Origin: Micromonospora sp. DSM 45708 | GTDB taxonomy: Bacteria > Actinomycetota > Actinomycetes > Mycobacteriales > Micromonosporaceae | DNA: 64,000 nt | Assembly (NCBI RefSeq): GCF_039566955.1 | Contig: NZ_CP154796.1 | Coordinates: forward strand, 806,001 to 870,000 | Reading direction: 5' to 3' | In this document: in pieces, positions 1 to 7,793 of the stretch | Position numbering within the stretch: position 1 is the first letter of the stretch | Layout: each line of letters starts with the position of its first letter | Notes under the pieces: model-generated | Database searches by the model: none | What the model saw: the letters and a program-made list of their open reading frames with translations, nothing else | What the model was told of the DNA's origin: nothing | Program-made: the position numbers and the translations under genes

Positions 1-6
1 GGAGGA

Positions 7-840
7 ATGCGACAAAATGTCGGTGGCGAGCACCTGTCGGATAACCTCGGGGAGGTGGCCAGCTCACTGCGGACGCGGCGCGGCGGGGCCCGCCTGCGCG
101 CCGTCGCCCTGATCGGTATCGACGGTTCCGGCAAGACCACCCAGGCCCACCGGCTCGCCGAGGCGCTGACCGCCGCCGGCCACCGGGCCACCTACCACCG
201 CAACGCCGGCGGTCGACGCTGGCTCGGCCGGCTCGCCCAGCGGATCGGCCGGCCGGACGCGCAACGCCTCGTCGGGCGCGACGGCCTGCTCGCGGTCGAG
301 TCCGTCCTGCGGTGGCTGGCCATCGCGCTCGCGCTGCTGAGCTGCCTGGTGACCGGCCGGATGGCGGTGATGGACCGCTGGTCCGCCTGCCAGTACGCCA
401 GCATCCGGGCGCACGGTGGGCAGCGCTGGGAACGGCTGGCCCGGGCCGGCTACCGGCTCTTCCCGCCGCCCCGGGTCACCATCCTGCTGACCGTGGACCC
501 GGCCGAGGCGTACCGGCGGATCGAGCGGCGCGGCACCGACCACGAGAGCATGCGGTGGCTCGTCGCCGCCGACGCGGCCTACCGGGCGCTGCCGGAGTAC
601 GCCGGCTTCGTGGTGGTGGACGGCAGCGGCTCGCCGGAGGAGGTGTCCCGCCGGATCCGGGCGCACCTGAGCGAGTGGCTGCCGGACGATCCGCCGGCGG
701 TGGCCGGCCCACCCTCGGACGGCACCCCGCGCCCCGGCGGCGGCACCCCGCCCGGCGACGACGCCCGGCGGGACGGTGACGCCGGGCCGTCCGGCGGCGC
801 GGGACGGGACGGTCCGGTGCCGGCTCAGGCCCGCCCGTAG
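7..840 (+). CDS. thymidylate kinase-like P-loop kinase
   Basis: A P-loop nucleotide kinase resembling thymidylate kinases. The Walker A motif GIDGSGKTT lies at residues 37-45, and 'MDRW' near residue 120 resembles the DR(Y/F/W) nucleoside-binding motif. A hydrophobic stretch (residues 100-115) and a Pro/Gly/Asp-rich tail after about residue 230 are not typical of housekeeping Tmk, so this is probably a paralogue rather than tmk. The start is uncertain. The frame is open to the window edge, GGAGG lies only 1 nt before this ATG, and an in-frame GTG occurs at 55. The 3' end overlaps the convergent SDR gene by 16 bp. The natural substrate cannot be read from sequence. Confidence 0.75.
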   Translation: MRQNVGGEHLSDNLGEVASSLRTRRGGARLRAVALIGIDGSGKTTQAHRLAEALTAAGHRATYHRNAGGRRWLGRLAQRIGRPDAQRLVGRDGLLAVESVLRWLAIALALLSCLVTGRMAVMDRWSACQYASIRAHGGQRWERLARAGYRLFPPPRVTILLTVDPAEAYRRIERRGTDHESMRWLVAADAAYRALPEYAGFVVVDGSGSPEEVSRRIRAHLSEWLPDDPPAVAGPPSDGTPRPGGGTPPGDDARRDGDAGPSGGAGRDGPVPAQARP

Positions 841-1514
841 ACCGGGACGCTCGCGCCGCTCGTCGGTGCGGACTCCTCGCCGGCCAGGAAGTGGATCACG
901 GAGGCGATCTCGGCCGGCGGCACCCACCGCCGGTGGTCGGCCTCCGGCTGGGCGGCCCGGTTGGCCGGCGTGTCGATGACGCTGGGCAGCACCGTGTTGC
1001 AGCGCACGCCGCGTGTCCGGTACTCCACCGCGACCGCGTTGGCGAACGCCTGCACCGCGGCCTTGGCGGTGGCGTAGCCGGCCGCGCCGGGGAACGGCGC
1101 CACCGCCGCCCGTGCCGACACGCAGACCACCGCGCCGCCGCCGGCCGCGACCAGGTGCGGCAGCGCCGCCTGGGTGACCAGGTAGGTGGGGCGCAGGTTG
1201 ATCCGCAGCATCCGCTCGAACTCCTCGACCGGGGTCTCGTGCACCAGCCCGCCGCTGGCGTACCCGCCGACGAGGTTGACCACGGCGCGCAGCGGCGCCG
1301 CGGCCTCGGCGGTGGCCACCGTCACCGCCCGCGTCGCTCCCTCGGGGGTGAGCAGGTCCGCCACCACCCGGACCGGGCCGGACGGCTCCGGCGCCGTCTC
1401 CCCGCCCTCCCGTTCGGGTACGACCACCCGCCAGCCGGCCCGGAGGAAGGCGGCGGTGACCGCGCCGCCGAGCCCACCCGTGCCGCCGGTCACCAGCACC
1501 GTGCGATCCGTCAT
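825..1514 (-). CDS. SDR family oxidoreductase
   Basis: A classical short-chain dehydrogenase/reductase of 229 aa. The Rossmann cofactor motif TGGTGGLG is at residues 9-16. The catalytic Ser/Tyr/Lys are at about S133, Y147 and K151 (YATAKAA). 'NLVGG' at 80-84 matches the NAG-like structural motif. Such enzymes reduce or oxidise small carbonyl or alcohol substrates with NAD(P)(H), but the substrate cannot be predicted. No Shine-Dalgarno is present. TAGCGT ends 6 nt before the ATG, so the mRNA is probably leaderless. It is convergent with the upstream kinase gene, and the 252-bp gap to murR is shared with that divergent gene. Confidence 0.85.
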   Translation of the reverse strand: MTDRTVLVTGGTGGLGGAVTAAFLRAGWRVVVPEREGGETAPEPSGPVRVVADLLTPEGATRAVTVATAEAAAPLRAVVNLVGGYASGGLVHETPVEEFERMLRINLRPTYLVTQAALPHLVAAGGGAVVCVSARAAVAPFPGAAGYATAKAAVQAFANAVAVEYRTRGVRCNTVLPSVIDTPANRAAQPEADHRRWVPPAEIASVIHFLAGEESAPTSGASVPVYGRA

Positions 1515-1702
1515 GCGGACACGCTAACCGCAGCGCCCGGAGGCGTCGCCGACGGCCGGCGGGGGTCCGTGGCACGCCGGACGGCGGACCCGCCGATATC
1601 CGACAGCACATCCGGCCGGCCGGCGACGCGACCCGGCCGGACCGTGGAGGCGGCCGGGCTGCGGTGATGGGACCCTGGACGCGGGGATCGGCCGCGGATG
1701 GC

Positions 1703-1763
1703 AGTAAATTTCCCGATACGCGGCGTCATGGTTGACGCTCACGCCCTCTGAAAGTAAGTTTCA
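1703..1763 (+). promoter_or_regulatory. murR promoter with two putative MurR operators
   Basis: TTGACG (1732-1737), a 17-bp spacer and TAAGTT (1755-1760) form a good sigma-70-type promoter. TAAGTT ends 6 nt before the murR GTG, which implies a leaderless transcript. The -10 is embedded in the inverted repeat TGAAA-N5-TTTCA (1749-1763). The core AGTAAGTTTC (1753-1762) recurs as AGTAAATTTC (1703-1712), exactly 50 bp upstream. Two similar boxes about five helical turns apart fit autoregulation by the MurR/RpiR protein. That last step is inference. Confidence 0.6.
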
Positions 1764-1766
1764 TCC

Positions 1767-2681
1767 GTGGCGAAGAGTCCGAAGATTTCTGCGAGTCACG
1801 AGCCCGGTGGACTGATCGTCCACATCAGCGGCCTCCTGCCGTCGCTGTCCCCGGCCGAGCAGCGGGTGGCCCGGCTGGTCGTCGCCGATCCGGCGGACGC
1901 GGCCCGGCGCACCATCACCGACCTCGCCACCGGCGCCGAGACATCCGAGGCGACCGTGATCCGGTTCTGCCGCTCGGTCGGCATGGACGGCTACCCCCAG
2001 CTGCGGATCCGGCTCGCCGCCGAGGCCGCCCGCCGGGTCGAGCCGCCGGACGCCCGGGTGGTCGGCGGCGACATCCCGCCCGGCGCCGACCTGGCCCAGA
2101 TCATCGCCACCATCGCGTTCAACGACGCACGGGCCGTCGAGGAAACCGCCGAGCAGCTCGACCCGGCGGTCTGCGAGCGGGTGGTCGAGGCGATCGGCGC
2201 GGCCGGCCGGATCGACGTCTACGGCGCGGGCGCCAGCGGCTTCGTCGCCTCCGACTTCCAGCAGAAGCTGCACCGCATCGGCCGCATCGCGTTCTACTTC
2301 CCGGACGTGCACACCGCGCTCACCTCCGCCGCGCTGCTGAGCCGCGGCGACGTCGCGGTCGGCATCTCCCACACCGGCACCACGTCCGACGTGATCGAGG
2401 TCCTGGAGCAGGCCCGGGCGCGCGGCGCCACCACCGTGGCGCTCACCAACTTCCCCCGCTCACCGATCACCGAGGTCGCCGACCACGTGCTCACCACCGC
2501 CGCCCGGGAGACGACCTACCGGTCCGGCGCGACGGCCAGCCGGCTGGCCCAGCTCACCGTGGTCGACTGCCTCTTCGTCGGGGTGGCCGCCCGGAGCCGG
2601 GCCCGCACCAAGAAGGCCCTCGAGGCCACCGCCGAGGCGGTCCAGTCGCGTCGGGTGGGTCCCGGGCGGAGGCGGGCATGA
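1767..2681 (+). CDS. murR: MurR/RpiR family transcriptional regulator
   Basis: A 304-aa regulator with an N-terminal HTH_6 domain (about residues 18-85, 'TSEATVIRFCRSVG' being the recognition helix region) and a C-terminal SIS sugar-phosphate isomerase domain (about 147-250, 'GAGASG' and 'SHTGTT'). SIS domains of this family sense phosphorylated sugars. Its stop overlaps the murQ start (ATGA), so the likely effector is N-acetylmuramic acid 6-phosphate or its product, as with E. coli MurR. Start is GTG, chosen because a TAAGTT -10 lies 6 nt upstream and no RBS is seen. No PTS or MurP transporter gene is adjacent, so the source of the sugar phosphate (cell-wall recycling) is inferred. Confidence 0.88.
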   Translation: MAKSPKISASHEPGGLIVHISGLLPSLSPAEQRVARLVVADPADAARRTITDLATGAETSEATVIRFCRSVGMDGYPQLRIRLAAEAARRVEPPDARVVGGDIPPGADLAQIIATIAFNDARAVEETAEQLDPAVCERVVEAIGAAGRIDVYGAGASGFVASDFQQKLHRIGRIAFYFPDVHTALTSAALLSRGDVAVGISHTGTTSDVIEVLEQARARGATTVALTNFPRSPITEVADHVLTTAARETTYRSGATASRLAQLTVVDCLFVGVAARSRARTKKALEATAEAVQSRRVGPGRRRA

Positions 2682-3625
2682 CGGCGGGCCGGGTGGAGCG
2701 GGACGAGGTGACCGCGGCGCGTCCGGTGGTGCGGGTCGGCGCGCCGACCGAACGGCGTAACCCGCAGAGCGTCGACCTCGACCTGATGTCGACCCGGGAC
2801 GTGCTCACCGTGATCAACGAGGCGGACCGTCGGGTCCCGGCCGCGGTGGCCGCCGTCCTGGACGAGATCGCCGAGACCGTCGACCTGGCCGTGGCCGCGC
2901 TGCGCGGCGGACGCCGGGTGCACTACTTCGGCGCCGGCACCTCCGGCCGCCTGGGCGTGCTGGACGCGGCCGAACTGGCCCCCACGTTCAACTCGCCGCG
3001 GCACTGGTTCTGCGCCCACCTGGCGGGCGGTCCGGAGGCCATGTGGCGGGCCGTCGAGGACGCCGAGGACGACGAGCGCGGCGGCGCCGCCGAGGCCGCC
3101 GAGTGTGTGCGCGCCGGGGACCTGGTGGTCGGTCTGGCGGCCAGCGGGCGCACCCCGTACGTCCTCGGTGCGCTCGCCGCGTCCCGGTCCTCCGGCGCCG
3201 GGACGGTGCTGCTCTGCGCGAATCCGGAGGCCGAGGCCGCCACGTCGGTGGACGTGTTCATCGGGGTGGACACCGGACCCGAGGTGGTCACCGGGTCGAC
3301 CCGGATGAAGGCCGGCACCGCGCAGAAGCTGGTGCTCAACACGTTCTCCACGGCCGTGATGGTGCGTCTCGGCCGGGTCTACTCGAACCTGATGATCGAC
3401 ATGGTGGCCACCAACGCCAAGCTGCGCGGCCGGATGATCTCGATCCTGATGGAGGCCACCGGCTGCGCCGAGGAGGTCTGCGCCGTCGCGCTGCGGGAGG
3501 CCGACGGCGACCTCAAGACCGCCCTCGTCTCGCTGGTCTCCGGCGCCGAGGTGCCGGCCGCCCGGGCCGCCCTGGCCCGCGCCGCCGACCAGGTCCGCGG
3601 CGCCCTGGCCCTGCTCGCCTCCTGA
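2678..3625 (+). CDS. murQ: N-acetylmuramic acid 6-phosphate etherase
   Basis: MurQ cleaves the D-lactyl ether of MurNAc 6-phosphate, giving GlcNAc 6-phosphate and lactate in peptidoglycan recycling. The 315-aa protein has the SIS fold signature GAGTSGRLG (residues 85-93), 'LDAAE' with the expected catalytic Glu near residue 99, a second acidic motif 'AVEDAEDD', and the family signature 'TRMKAGTAQK' followed by 'NLMIDM'. Length and motifs match the family closely. It is translationally coupled to murR (4-bp ATGA overlap), so the two form one operon, closed by a strong hairpin just downstream. Confidence 0.96.
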   Translation: MTAGRVERDEVTAARPVVRVGAPTERRNPQSVDLDLMSTRDVLTVINEADRRVPAAVAAVLDEIAETVDLAVAALRGGRRVHYFGAGTSGRLGVLDAAELAPTFNSPRHWFCAHLAGGPEAMWRAVEDAEDDERGGAAEAAECVRAGDLVVGLAASGRTPYVLGALAASRSSGAGTVLLCANPEAEAATSVDVFIGVDTGPEVVTGSTRMKAGTAQKLVLNTFSTAVMVRLGRVYSNLMIDMVATNAKLRGRMISILMEATGCAEEVCAVALREADGDLKTALVSLVSGAEVPAARAALARAADQVRGALALLAS

Positions 3626-3639
3626 ACCCACCCGATTCC

Positions 3640-3669
3640 CACCCGCCGGGCGCATCCGCCCGGCGGGTG
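3640..3669 (+). terminator. hairpin terminator after murQ
   Basis: A perfect 13-bp stem (3640-3652 with 3657-3669) encloses the 4-nt loop CATC and begins 15 nt after the murQ stop. There is no T-tract, as is usual in high-GC actinobacteria. Confidence 0.75.
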
Positions 3670-3993
3670 CGACGCGTATCACGGGGCGGGAGGGGACGGC
3701 TCTCCCGCTACGGATTGTTCAACGAGGCGGAGGGTAATCCTTCCCGTGGCTGAACCGACCGGTCCACGGGCGCGTATCACGCAGTGACCAGGATCCCAAT
3801 GCGGCGGTGACGCGGCTCGCTGTGTTCATGGAACAGGCAATGGTGCCATTCCATGGGCGGACGGTGATTCCGCTGCTCCGGACCCCGCTCACCAGGGGGT
3901 CCGCGGCCCGCCCGGGCAGGGGTCCTGACAGGAAACATGGACCGGGCTCTCAGGTAGCACTCAGGCATTCGTGACAGTTTCGACTCACGACAT
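3670..3993. other. long non-coding leader region before the sigma factor gene
   Basis: About 440 bp separate murQ from the sigma factor start. I see no convincing gene here. An open frame on the minus strand (3777-4007) has no recognisable domain, no RBS and unusual composition. A small palindrome AATGG-TG-CCATT occurs at 3839-3850. The remainder probably holds upstream promoter or regulator sites for the sigma factor gene; apart from the SigR-like promoter at its end I cannot assign any. Confidence 0.5.
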
Positions 3994-4019
3994 GGAATCC
4001 CCGACACGTCTCATCTGTT
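3994..4019 (+). promoter_or_regulatory. SigR/SigH-type promoter of the sigma factor gene
   Basis: GGAAT (3994-3998), an 18-bp spacer and GTT (4017-4019) exactly match the known Streptomyces SigR consensus (GGAAT-N18-GTT), the thiol-oxidative-stress sigma factor equivalent to mycobacterial SigH. It lies 50 bp before the start codon of a SigB/HrdD-like gene, a class known to be a SigR/SigH target. The motif is seen; its use is inferred. Confidence 0.6.
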
Positions 4020-4021
4020 GT

Positions 4022-4039
4022 GTAGGTGTCAGCACCTAC
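4022..4039 (+). other. hairpin near the transcription start of the sigma factor gene
   Basis: GTAGGTG (4022-4028), loop TCAG, CACCTAC (4033-4039): a perfect 7-bp inverted repeat placed just after the SigR-like -10 element. It could be a 5' mRNA hairpin or a repressor site; the sequence does not decide. Confidence 0.45.
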
Positions 4040-4068
4040 GGGCACAGCGGAGGTTACGGGGAGGGCTG

Positions 4069-5070
4069 ATGAACGTGGGGATGGCAAGGAACCGGGCAAC
4101 CGGCGCGAGCGAGGGGACCGTGGCAATCGTGGACAAGAACATCGGCATGCGTACCGACGAGGTCGCCGAGGAGCGGGACCTGGTCGGCGTCTACCTGCAC
4201 GAGATCTCCCGGACGCCGCTGCTGGACGCCGCCCGGGAGGTGGACCTCTCCAAGTCGATCGAGGCCGGCCTCTACGCCGAGCACCTGCTCGACTCCGACC
4301 GGATCCCCGACGGGGCCACCCGGGAGGAGCTGGAGCGCGTGGTCGCCGACGGCGAGCGGGCGAAGGACCTGTTCATCCGCGCGAACCTGCGGCTGGTCGT
4401 CTCCATCGCCCGACGCTACGTGCGCTCCGGCATGCCCATGCTGGACCTGATCCAGGAGGGCAACACCGGCCTGGTCCGGGCGGTCGAGAAGTTCGACTAC
4501 GAGCGGGGCTTCAAGTTCTCCACCTACGCGACCTGGTGGATCCGGCAGGCCATCAGCCGGGCGATCGCCCAGCAGGAGCGGACCGTACGGCTGCCCGTGC
4601 ACCTGGTGGAGGACGTCAACCGGATGCGCAACGTGGCCCGGCAGCTCACCCGCGAGCTGGGCAGCGACCCGGAGCCCGAGCAGATCGCGGCCTCGCTCGG
4701 CGTCACCGTCGAGCGGGTCAACGAGCTGGTCCGCTGGTCGCAGGACACCGTCTCGCTGGACACCCCGGTGGGCGACGACGGTGACACCAACCTCGGTGAC
4801 CTGGTCGCCGACAGCGACGCCCCGTCGCCGGAGGAGATCGTGCTCACCGGCCTGGAGCGGCAGCGGATCGAGGGGCTGCTCAACCACCTCGACGACCGGT
4901 CGGCCGGCATCATGCGGGCCCGCTACGGCCTGGAGGACGGGCGGGAGCACTCGCTGACCGAGGTCGCCTCCCGGTTCTCGCTCTCCCGCGAGCGGATCCG
5001 CCAGCTCGAGATCCAGGCCCTCGGCCGGCTCCGCGAGCTGGCCCGCGCCGAGGGGTTGCAGGCGGCCTGA
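4069..5070 (+). CDS. group 2 RNA polymerase sigma factor (SigB/HrdD-like)
   Basis: A 333-aa sigma-70 family protein that directs RNA polymerase to promoters. Region 1.2 is at about 37-70, region 2 at about 96-166 (with 'DLIQEGN' and 'FSTYATWWIRQAI'), region 3 follows, and region 4 near the C terminus has the helix-turn-helix 'LTEVASRFSLSRERIRQLE'. It lacks the long acidic region 1.1 of the primary sigma, so it is a group 2 factor like mycobacterial SigB or Streptomyces HrdD. Start is ATG 4069, preceded by GGGGAGGG. An upstream in-frame codon at 4018 lies inside the promoter and is rejected. A SigR-type promoter suggests induction by disulfide stress. Confidence 0.92.
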   Translation: MNVGMARNRATGASEGTVAIVDKNIGMRTDEVAEERDLVGVYLHEISRTPLLDAAREVDLSKSIEAGLYAEHLLDSDRIPDGATREELERVVADGERAKDLFIRANLRLVVSIARRYVRSGMPMLDLIQEGNTGLVRAVEKFDYERGFKFSTYATWWIRQAISRAIAQQERTVRLPVHLVEDVNRMRNVARQLTRELGSDPEPEQIAASLGVTVERVNELVRWSQDTVSLDTPVGDDGDTNLGDLVADSDAPSPEEIVLTGLERQRIEGLLNHLDDRSAGIMRARYGLEDGREHSLTEVASRFSLSRERIRQLEIQALGRLRELARAEGLQAA

Positions 5071-5090
5071 CCTGGTAGTAATGGAAACGA

Positions 5091-5131
5091 CGAAACGGCC
5101 GGCGTCCGACAGGGGGACGCCGGCCGTTTCG
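5091..5131. terminator. bidirectional terminator
   Basis: A perfect 17-bp stem (5091-5107 with 5115-5131) with a 7-nt loop lies between the convergent sigma factor and NlpC/P60 genes. It begins with GAAA and ends with TTTC, so it gives a short T-run on both strands. Confidence 0.8.
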
Positions 5132-5141
5132 CTGTCGACGA

Positions 5142-6107
5142 TCAGACCCGGCCGTAGCCGGCGATCGACATGATGTTCATGCCGCGCTTGCTGACGTTGC
5201 GGCCTGCGCTGGGCGCGTCGATGATCTGGCCCCCGCCGACATAGAGCGCGACGTGCCCGAGCCCGGAGTAGAACACCAGGTCACCCGGTTGCAGCGCGCT
5301 GCGGCTGATCCGGGTCGTGGCGCTCCACTGGGCCGCCGCGTTGTGCGGCAGCGACTTCCCGGCGGCCCGCCAGGCGGCCAGCGTCAGGCCCGAGCAGTCG
5401 TAGCTGCCGGGGCCTTCGGCGCCCCACCCGTACGGCTTGCCGACCGCGCCGTAGGCGTACCGCACCGCCACTCCGGCCTTGCCGGAGACGGCCGGCGGCG
5501 TACCCGCCGAACTCGCCCTGGCCGGCGCCTCGGTGGCCCGTCCGTATGCCTGGCGGCGCATCTCGTAGAGGCGGGACAGGTCCGCCTCGATCCGCTTCTT
5601 GCCGGCGGCGAGCTGCTTGGCCTGCGCCGCCTCCCGGGCCAGCGTGACGTCCAGCTTGGTCTTCTGGTCGATCAGCCGGCGCTGGTCGGCGGTGAAGCCG
5701 GTGATGGTGCGCTGCCGCTGGCGGGTGAGCTGGTCGAGCGTGCCCAGCCGTTCCGGCAGCGCGGCGGTGCCGCCCGGCTCCAGCAGCGCCGCCGCGGTGC
5801 GCATGCCACCGGTCTTGTACGCCGTGGCGGCCAGCACGCCCACGTCGGCGCGACTCCGCTCGGCCTGTTCCTGCAACGGGCCGATCCTGGCCTCCAACGT
5901 GGCGGCCACGGCCTTGTTGGCCTTGATGTCTTCGTTGAGCTTGTTGTAGGACTCGACGATTCGCTCCAGCTCAGTCGAGGACTTCTCGATCTGCTTCGTC
6001 AGCTCGGCGGGGGTGGGCTCGGCCCGAGCCACCGACGCCGGGGCGAGCAGCGCGGCCGACAGGCCGGCCACCGCCAGCGAGCGGAGCAGCATCCGTAAGG
6101 ACGACAA
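5142..6107 (-). CDS. secreted NlpC/P60 peptidoglycan endopeptidase
   Basis: A cell-wall hydrolase that cleaves peptide stems in peptidoglycan, similar in layout to mycobacterial RipA-type proteins. Numbering here uses the longest form (GTG at 6128, 328 aa). A signal peptide covers about 1-36 (cleavage after ARA), a long coiled coil about 38-195, a short linker, then NlpC/P60 from about 215 to the end. Catalytic Cys is in 'DCSG' (C245) and His in 'LGHVALY' (H292); D304 lies where the third residue is expected. I placed the start at TTG 6107 because GGAGAGGAG (6126-6118) sits 10 nt upstream; ATG 6092 is another option. The coiled coil may keep the enzyme inactive or bind partners, as in relatives. 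Confidence 0.88.
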   Translation of the reverse strand: MSSLRMLLRSLAVAGLSAALLAPASVARAEPTPAELTKQIEKSSTELERIVESYNKLNEDIKANKAVAATLEARIGPLQEQAERSRADVGVLAATAYKTGGMRTAAALLEPGGTAALPERLGTLDQLTRQRQRTITGFTADQRRLIDQKTKLDVTLAREAAQAKQLAAGKKRIEADLSRLYEMRRQAYGRATEAPARASSAGTPPAVSGKAGVAVRYAYGAVGKPYGWGAEGPGSYDCSGLTLAAWRAAGKSLPHNAAAQWSATTRISRSALQPGDLVFYSGLGHVALYVGGGQIIDAPSAGRNVSKRGMNIMSIAGYGRV

Positions 6108-6256
6108 GAGCGGAAAGCTCCTCTCCACGGTCGGCGGGCCGCGTCTGGACGACCCGTCGACGCCGGACCGGCGCCATCCGGGCGGATGGCGGTCGACCGG
6201 ACCGACCTGGACAACCTAACCCGTGATTGGAGTGAACGGGAGTTCAAGCAGGGGCG

Positions 6257-6280
6257 AAAGTTGGCAAAGTGTCGGAAAGT
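6257..6280 (-). promoter_or_regulatory. three phased AAAGT boxes upstream of the NlpC/P60 gene
   Basis: AAAGT occurs at 6257-6261, 6266-6270 and 6276-6280 (ACTTT on the gene's strand), spaced 9 and 10 bp, about one helical turn. They lie roughly 150 bp upstream of the hydrolase start and could be a tandem site for an activator. No known consensus is claimed. Confidence 0.35.
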
Positions 6281-6391
6281 GACAATGATGACGTTCACGA
6301 TCGGTGACCGTTTCCGGCATGGCTAATGCGTCACACAATGGGACGCGGATCCGGGAATCCCATCGCGGGATCCCTGCCCCGGGAGGCCACC

Positions 6392-6889
6392 GTGCAGACC
6401 GACCGCTCCGCCACCCCACCACCCCGCGCGACCGCACCCGGCCTGCTGTACGCCCGGCCCGGCATCGTCGTCACCGCCGAGCGCTTCACCGTCGGCCGCA
6501 CCAGCTGGCCGGTCGCCGAGATCACCCAGCTCCGGACCGCCCGCGGACCGCACGACCGGCTCGCCCTCCGGGCGGTCGCCGTCACCGCCGCGCTCATCGC
6601 GTCGGCCGGACTGCTGCTCGGCTTCACCGGCGGCCTGCAACGGCTCACCGCCGGGGCGTACCTCACGCTCGGCGCGGTGGGGCTGCTGCCGCTGCTGCTC
6701 GTGCTCGTCGGCGACCGCTGGCGGCCCCCGGCGTACGAGCTGTGGGGCCGCCTCCGGGGCACCGAGGAACTGCTGTTCAGCAGCGACGACGAACGGCAGT
6801 TCGAGCAGGTCGCCGACGCGCTGCGCCAGGCCCGGGAGCGGAACCGGACCGACCCGCCGGGCACCGGCCCGTGGCGGCCGGCGCGCTGA
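6392..6889 (+). CDS. DUF6232-like two-pass membrane protein
   Basis: A 165-aa protein, probably DUF6232. The N-terminal part ('LYARPGIVVTAERFTVGRTSWPV') looks like a small beta domain that often precedes two membrane helices, here at about residues 65-90 and 95-115. A charged cytoplasmic tail follows. Start is GTG 6392 because GGGAGG (6381-6386) is 5 nt upstream; the longer frame from 6326 has no RBS. Function unknown. It is convergent with the DUF3817 gene 7 bp downstream. Confidence 0.72.
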   Translation: MQTDRSATPPPRATAPGLLYARPGIVVTAERFTVGRTSWPVAEITQLRTARGPHDRLALRAVAVTAALIASAGLLLGFTGGLQRLTAGAYLTLGAVGLLPLLLVLVGDRWRPPAYELWGRLRGTEELLFSSDDERQFEQVADALRQARERNRTDPPGTGPWRPAR

Positions 6890-6896
6890 GCCCCGA

Positions 6897-7226
6897 TCAG
6901 CCGGCGACCGGCTCCGGGGTGCGCGCCCGGCGCTCGGCGGCCACCCAGTGACTCACCCGCCGCTCCGCGTAGAACGAGACGAACGGCACGGTGCCGGCCA
7001 GCATCACCAGCAGCATCCGCTTCAGCGGCCAGTCGGCCCGGCGGGACAGGTCGAACGTCAGCGCCAGGTAGAGCATGTAGAGCCAGCCGTGCGCGACCCC
7101 GACCACGGCCACCACGCTCGGGTTGTCGAAGCCGTACTTCAGCGGCATGCCGATCAGGACCAGCACCACCAGCGCCACGCCCACGATCCAGGCGATCACG
7201 CGGTACCGGGTAAGGGCTCCGCCCAC
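6897..7226 (-). CDS. DUF3817 membrane protein
   Basis: A 109-aa integral membrane protein with three hydrophobic segments and the DUF3817 pattern 'GFDNPSVVAVVGVAHGWLYM', which includes the conserved G-x-x-H-G-x-x-Y motif. The family is common in actinobacteria and often named a YdzA-like or integral membrane protein; its role is unknown. It follows, on the same strand, the gene for another small membrane protein (25 bp gap), so the two may be co-transcribed. Confidence 0.85.
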   Translation of the reverse strand: MGGALTRYRVIAWIVGVALVVLVLIGMPLKYGFDNPSVVAVVGVAHGWLYMLYLALTFDLSRRADWPLKRMLLVMLAGTVPFVSFYAERRVSHWVAAERRARTPEPVAG

Positions 7227-7251
7227 CGTCGTCCGTCCTTCCGTACCGGCC

Positions 7252-7671
7252 TCAACCGGGATAGTCGCCGGGCCGGGCGCCCGGATTGGCGTTCAACCAG
7301 GAAAGGTAGCGGTTGTACGCGGCCAGCTCGCCGTCGTCCGCCCCCTCGGTCGGGGTCGACGGCACCCGGGCGACGCGCACCGGCCGGCGTACCGCCGGGG
7401 TCGCCGCGACCGGCTCGTCGCCGGCGGTCGCCGACGGCGCGTCCTCCGCCGGCGCACCGGGCGCGGCCCGCAGCGCCTGCCGCACCTCGCGCCACCAGAC
7501 GAAGACCACGAAGCCGGCGAAGACCGGCCACTCGATCGCGTAACCGAAGCTCAACGCGTTGCCCCCGGCGGCGCGGGTGACCTGCCACCAGCCCAGCCCG
7601 AGGAACCCCACCACCAGCACGACCATGGCCACGTGGCGGGCGATCCACGCCGGTGTCCGGAGCCGCTGCAT
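7252..7671 (-). CDS. conserved actinobacterial two-pass membrane protein
   Basis: A 139-aa protein with two membrane helices (about residues 12-32 and 42-60) and a polar cytoplasmic tail ending '[11 protein letters not shown]'. The first helix, '[15 protein letters not shown]', resembles the N-terminal helix of SURF1 proteins ('LGxWQLxR'), but the SURF1 core is absent. Similar proteins next to DUF3817 genes are widespread in actinobacteria with unknown function. Start is ATG; TACCCT ends 7 nt upstream and no RBS is seen, so the message is probably leaderless. Confidence 0.78.
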   Translation of the reverse strand: MQRLRTPAWIARHVAMVVLVVGFLGLGWWQVTRAAGGNALSFGYAIEWPVFAGFVVFVWWREVRQALRAAPGAPAEDAPSATAGDEPVAATPAVRRPVRVARVPSTPTEGADDGELAAYNRYLSWLNANPGARPGDYPG

Positions 7672-7793
7672 GTCGTCGAGGGTACCGGGGCCGGTGGCCG
7701 TCTCCGACGCGGCGTCGTAGGTGGCGTGGGTTTGGTGACACAGCGGTTGGGCATCCGTCTAGTCGCCAGCCCGAACGAGACGAGGGGGCGACG

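Noticed and set aside
10..22. CGACA-AAA-TGTCG inverted repeat just after the first ATG
   Set aside because: Could be an operator or mRNA hairpin, but the upstream context is outside the window and a 5-bp arm is easily chance.
3777..4007. Open frame of 76 codons on the minus strand upstream of the sigma factor gene
   Set aside because: It covers the SigR-like promoter, has no RBS, no recognisable domain and Arg/Pro-rich composition typical of a GC-rich shadow.
4018..4068. Upstream in-frame start of the sigma factor gene
   Set aside because: The extension would begin in the GTT of the promoter and read through a hairpin; ATG 4069 has a strong RBS.
6108..6391. ydaO (c-di-AMP) riboswitch before the NlpC/P60 gene
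   Set aside because: Such riboswitches are known before actinobacterial wall hydrolase genes, but I could not find the conserved motif.
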